From contig CM067109.1 of assembly GCA_034008185.1 (NCBI GenBank), positions 30,164,885-30,228,884 of the forward strand: a stretch of 64,000 nt of DNA, written 5' to 3'. Source of the stretch: Gorsachius magnificus (taxonomy: Eukaryota; Chordata; Aves; Pelecaniformes; Ardeidae). Position numbers and translations under genes: made by a program. Under the pieces are notes generated by a model, which worked only from the letters and a program-made list of their open reading frames with translations, was not told the origin of the DNA and searched no databases. The stretch's first letter is position 1; the number at the start of each line of letters is the position of its first letter. Shown piece by piece: positions 60,991-64,000 of this stretch.

Positions 60991-63900
60991 TGAACATACT
61001 GTCATTTCCTTTTGTCTCTAACCTACCAGGGATCTTTGTTTAATTTACTACTGTAAGGCCGCAAATGTTCCTTGCTTTTACATTAACACTAGTGTAGTGT
61101 AAAAGAAACTTCCAGTTGAGTGGGAAACTCAGAAGGCATGCTGGGTTCCCGTCGGTGTGGTAGTCTGTGTGGCTGGGGTAACAGAATGCTTCACAGCATT
61201 CTGCCCTTCAGCCAAACGCCAGAAAGGTGGTGAAATGCATCTTTGCCAGACCTGCATCAGGCCATCTTGTAAACTGCTAGCTTGGGTTGTTCATGACAAG
61301 TGCCAGTGGTGCTGTGTTTGATTAATACGCCTTTATCCTCTGTACCCCATTTATTTCTGCTTAGTTCCAGCTGTAACAGCTGTAACAGAAATGTATGGTT
61401 TTCATCCATAAAAGCATATCCTTGCAATTTCATCTCATTTCTATTGATCCTGTCCTCCGGTAGTTTTCTTTCTGTAAGGTATGCCTATCCTCTTCCTTTG
61501 TACTTCTTAATTTTAGACTGGCATTTGTGTTAACTGCAGAAATGCAAAAAATGCTTAGAGGAACTTGTTTTGGTAATGTTCCGTTAAGAAATGAAAAATC
61601 TGCTGTCATTTTTCTTTAGCCAGCCTGTCTGTTTTACAGTTCCTCTACTAAACTATGCTTTATCCAGTTTAATTAATAACATCTCATGTGATACCAAACT
61701 GGATATTTTACTGAAGCTCAGACTGGTGAGACATACTGTGTTTTCTTTTCTGGAAAATCTCTTCTCAGCAATGAAGGTTGGTTCCTTAGTATATCATAAC
61801 AGCCTACAACCAGCAAAAATGTGTCTTGTTGCATCCTGTTTACCTGTGTGGCTTTAATAATTCTTTTCTTCAAAATTATTCTAAGTTTTGTGTGGTCTAA
61901 AGGCCAGACTCACAATGCATTTCTACAGAAGAGGTGGTTTAATCAATGTGATATAACTCAGGCAGCCAGTACAGAGTGGGGAATAGACATGAATTTTCTC
62001 ATGCTGCCCATATGTAATATGCAAAAAAGCTATTATCTCTGTCTAGATTGTGATGATAATACATTATCAAGACTTTTGATATGTAACATGATCCTAATGA
62101 GCCTAGAACTCTCACAGATTGGTAGAGGTGCAAATATGCCAGACTGACTGCTATTTCGGGTCTGGCTTATGAAGGCAGGCAAAAATAGATATTATAATTT
62201 CTATAAAATGACTTGGAGGGAATTATTTGTCCTCCTCATACTTCTAGTGGCAATCTACTGTGCTTATTATTTTTAATGAGGCATCTGTTCCTCAAGTAAA
62301 TTACCGGAAGAATTTGGCAGCAAAATAGCCTCTTCAATAAAACAGAAATCTTTGACTTTCCAGTCTGAGTTTGTTAGGTATTAAATTAGTGCTTAATTTG
62401 GTAAATGTTATCTATTTAAATGCTTCTGTGAAATACATTATTTTTTGCATAGTATCTTGTTTGTGCAGTGAATGCATCATTAGGACACAGTGAGTTGAGC
62501 ATCTGCTGCCAATACGGCTGTGCCACCAGTTGTCTTGTCAAACAGTGAAGTGTGTTGAAGCCTAGTTATGCCACTTGGTTTTGACAGTGGAGTTATAACT
62601 TTCCTCCTTCATGACAGACCTGAGAGCAAACATGGTATAGAAGACGACAGTAAGGCTTACAGTGTTCTGCTGTTTGGTGTACTAGCAATGTTTTTGACTT
62701 TTCAACAGCTGTGCATTTAAACTATTAAAAAATTTCCCTTAGATTTGTCACCTGGAACAGTACTGCCAACTGCTTTGTAACAGCTGTTTGAACATTGGGT
62801 ACTTTTGGGTGTTGTGGATTGCCCTGTGGGCCTGTCTGAAGCCATTCTAATCTGTATCAGCTGAAGACACTGGAAAGTCTTGACTCTCTAAGGACTTGTT
62901 CACTAATAAAATTAAACAGATGGGGATTTTTCTTTTGCCATTGTTCAGTTAATCTGTCGCAATGCATTTATGATCCCTAAGGAATGAAGTTGAAATTGGG
63001 TTTCATGACCAGGTATATAATGTTTTTTCTTCTAACCTGAAAGAAGCAGTTACATAATGAATGTGAGGTTCACTGGTGTATATTTGAAGTGTGGACTTCC
63101 TTAGTATAATTTGTGTAATTAACTTATTTTAGCTACTTGGATCGTGGTACTATGTGATCATGTTATGTCTAGGAAGAGAAGGCTGAATTCTCCTCTGACA
63201 TAGCTCAGCTCTATTGACTATTGGACTTATGCCAAAAAATAAGAAGGGTCCAGTGAATACAGAAAAAAAATATTTTGGTGAGTAGCATTTTGTTTCTTTA
63301 TACAGAAAGGATGAATGATCATGCTTGTAAATGTGGAGGTGAAAAATGGAAAAACTTTGGTTCTTACTGAGGTACCAAGGGAAGAAGTCCCAGAGAAGGC
63401 TTTCCTATCAGATCAGGAGAAGCTTTAATAATTATACTAAAAATACACGTGGACAAAAGAAAGTCAATACAAACATGCAAACTTCTCAGTCTTTGAATAA
63501 TAACATACTCTTGCCTTCTTACCTTTAGTGTTAGGTGTACTCTAGTTTCAGTAAAAACACGCAGTGGTTTTGTTCTTACTAATTGTAGGGGTTTTTAAAC
63601 CAAGATTTAATCCTGTAATGACAGACTAAAGTGGAGTGATATAGAGGGCATATATTAAAGCGTTACCTGAGGTATATAGTGATGAGAAACTGCCCCTTTC
63701 ACCTCCAAATAGTGTTGTTAATCAAATCATTTGGCCTAAGTGATAATAGTCACCCTACTTAAGCTGACAGCTCTACTGTTGGTTTGGGTTATTGCTGCTC
63801 TGAACAGGACAACAGGTGAGTTCCCTTCGTTTAGCAAGACAGTAGAGTCACACATTATTTCTGCTTCAAAAACGTGAAGTTGTCAAACTAGCAACTCGGA

Positions 63901-64000
63901 ATTGAGCAAAGTATGTATCTTGGTTTCTGAGTACAGCAGCCTGGATGGACCATTCTCTATGTAGCTGTGCAAGCGGAGGTGATGCTTCCTCTTGTCTTAC
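60991..64000. other. Intronic stretch to the right edge, nothing recognised
   Basis: 3 kb of AT-rich sequence with no recognised repeat, exon or RNA gene. Confidence 0.5.

Larger units (their letters stand above)
25718..64000 (+). other. EPB41L4A: EPB41L4A intron 1 (inferred, open at the right edge)
   Basis: It begins with the GTAGGG donor. I looked for the next coding exon (the segment of the FERM F1 lobe following residue 33) in the right-hand sequence and found no frame that fits. The remaining 38 kb is therefore read as intron. A long first intron is known for this gene in mammals. Inside are one CR1, one LTR with a nested CR1, one CR1 nested in another CR1, and simple repeats. A small missed exon cannot be excluded without alignment. 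Confidence 0.7.

Overview
The window is nuclear DNA from a bird. It is littered with CR1 retrotransposons, the main avian LINE, recognisable by their endonuclease and reverse-transcriptase reading frames and their short 3' ends. It also holds solo long terminal repeats (LTRs) of avian endogenous retroviruses. Species cannot be fixed from the sequence. There is no bacterial operon, CRISPR array, rRNA or recognisable tRNA. I found nothing that looks like a new biological system; the interesting content is one gene start and an unusually readable record of nested insertions.

Only one host protein-coding segment is recognisable. A CpG island (about 24.58-25.93 kb, with a GC-rich shoulder to 26.44 kb) contains the first coding exon of EPB41L4A (band 4.1-like protein 4A, a FERM protein) on the plus strand at 25619-25717. 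It ends in a good splice donor. I found no second coding exon, so everything from 25718 to the right edge is read as part of a long first intron. The left 24.5 kb is intergenic.

Layout, left: a minus-strand CR1 leaves the left edge (1-1525). Two close relatives of one solo LTR family lie in opposite orientation at 1859-2423 (-) and 4174-4736 (+), each with a perfect 5-bp target duplication. A minus-strand CR1 follows at 6872-7745. A plus-strand CR1 (8048-9648) is split by a 1.16-kb LTR-like element (8173-9335) flanked by GGATC duplications. Next come a small CR1 3' end (13688-13846), a second LTR family (13878-14942, AGTTC duplications), a third LTR with TATA box and polyadenylation signal (17944-18633) and a minus-strand CR1 (22072-23172).

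Layout, right: the intron is repeat-poor. It holds one CR1 (32817-33768), a second copy of the 13878 LTR family interrupted by a CR1 fragment (54701-55355), a CR1 inserted inside an older CR1 (59973-60990) and simple repeats.

The mobile elements are decayed and none is complete. The host logic is one CpG-island promoter driving EPB41L4A to the right, possibly with divergent transcription to the left. Boundaries marked approximate were judged by eye; copy identities and family names need a repeat-library search.
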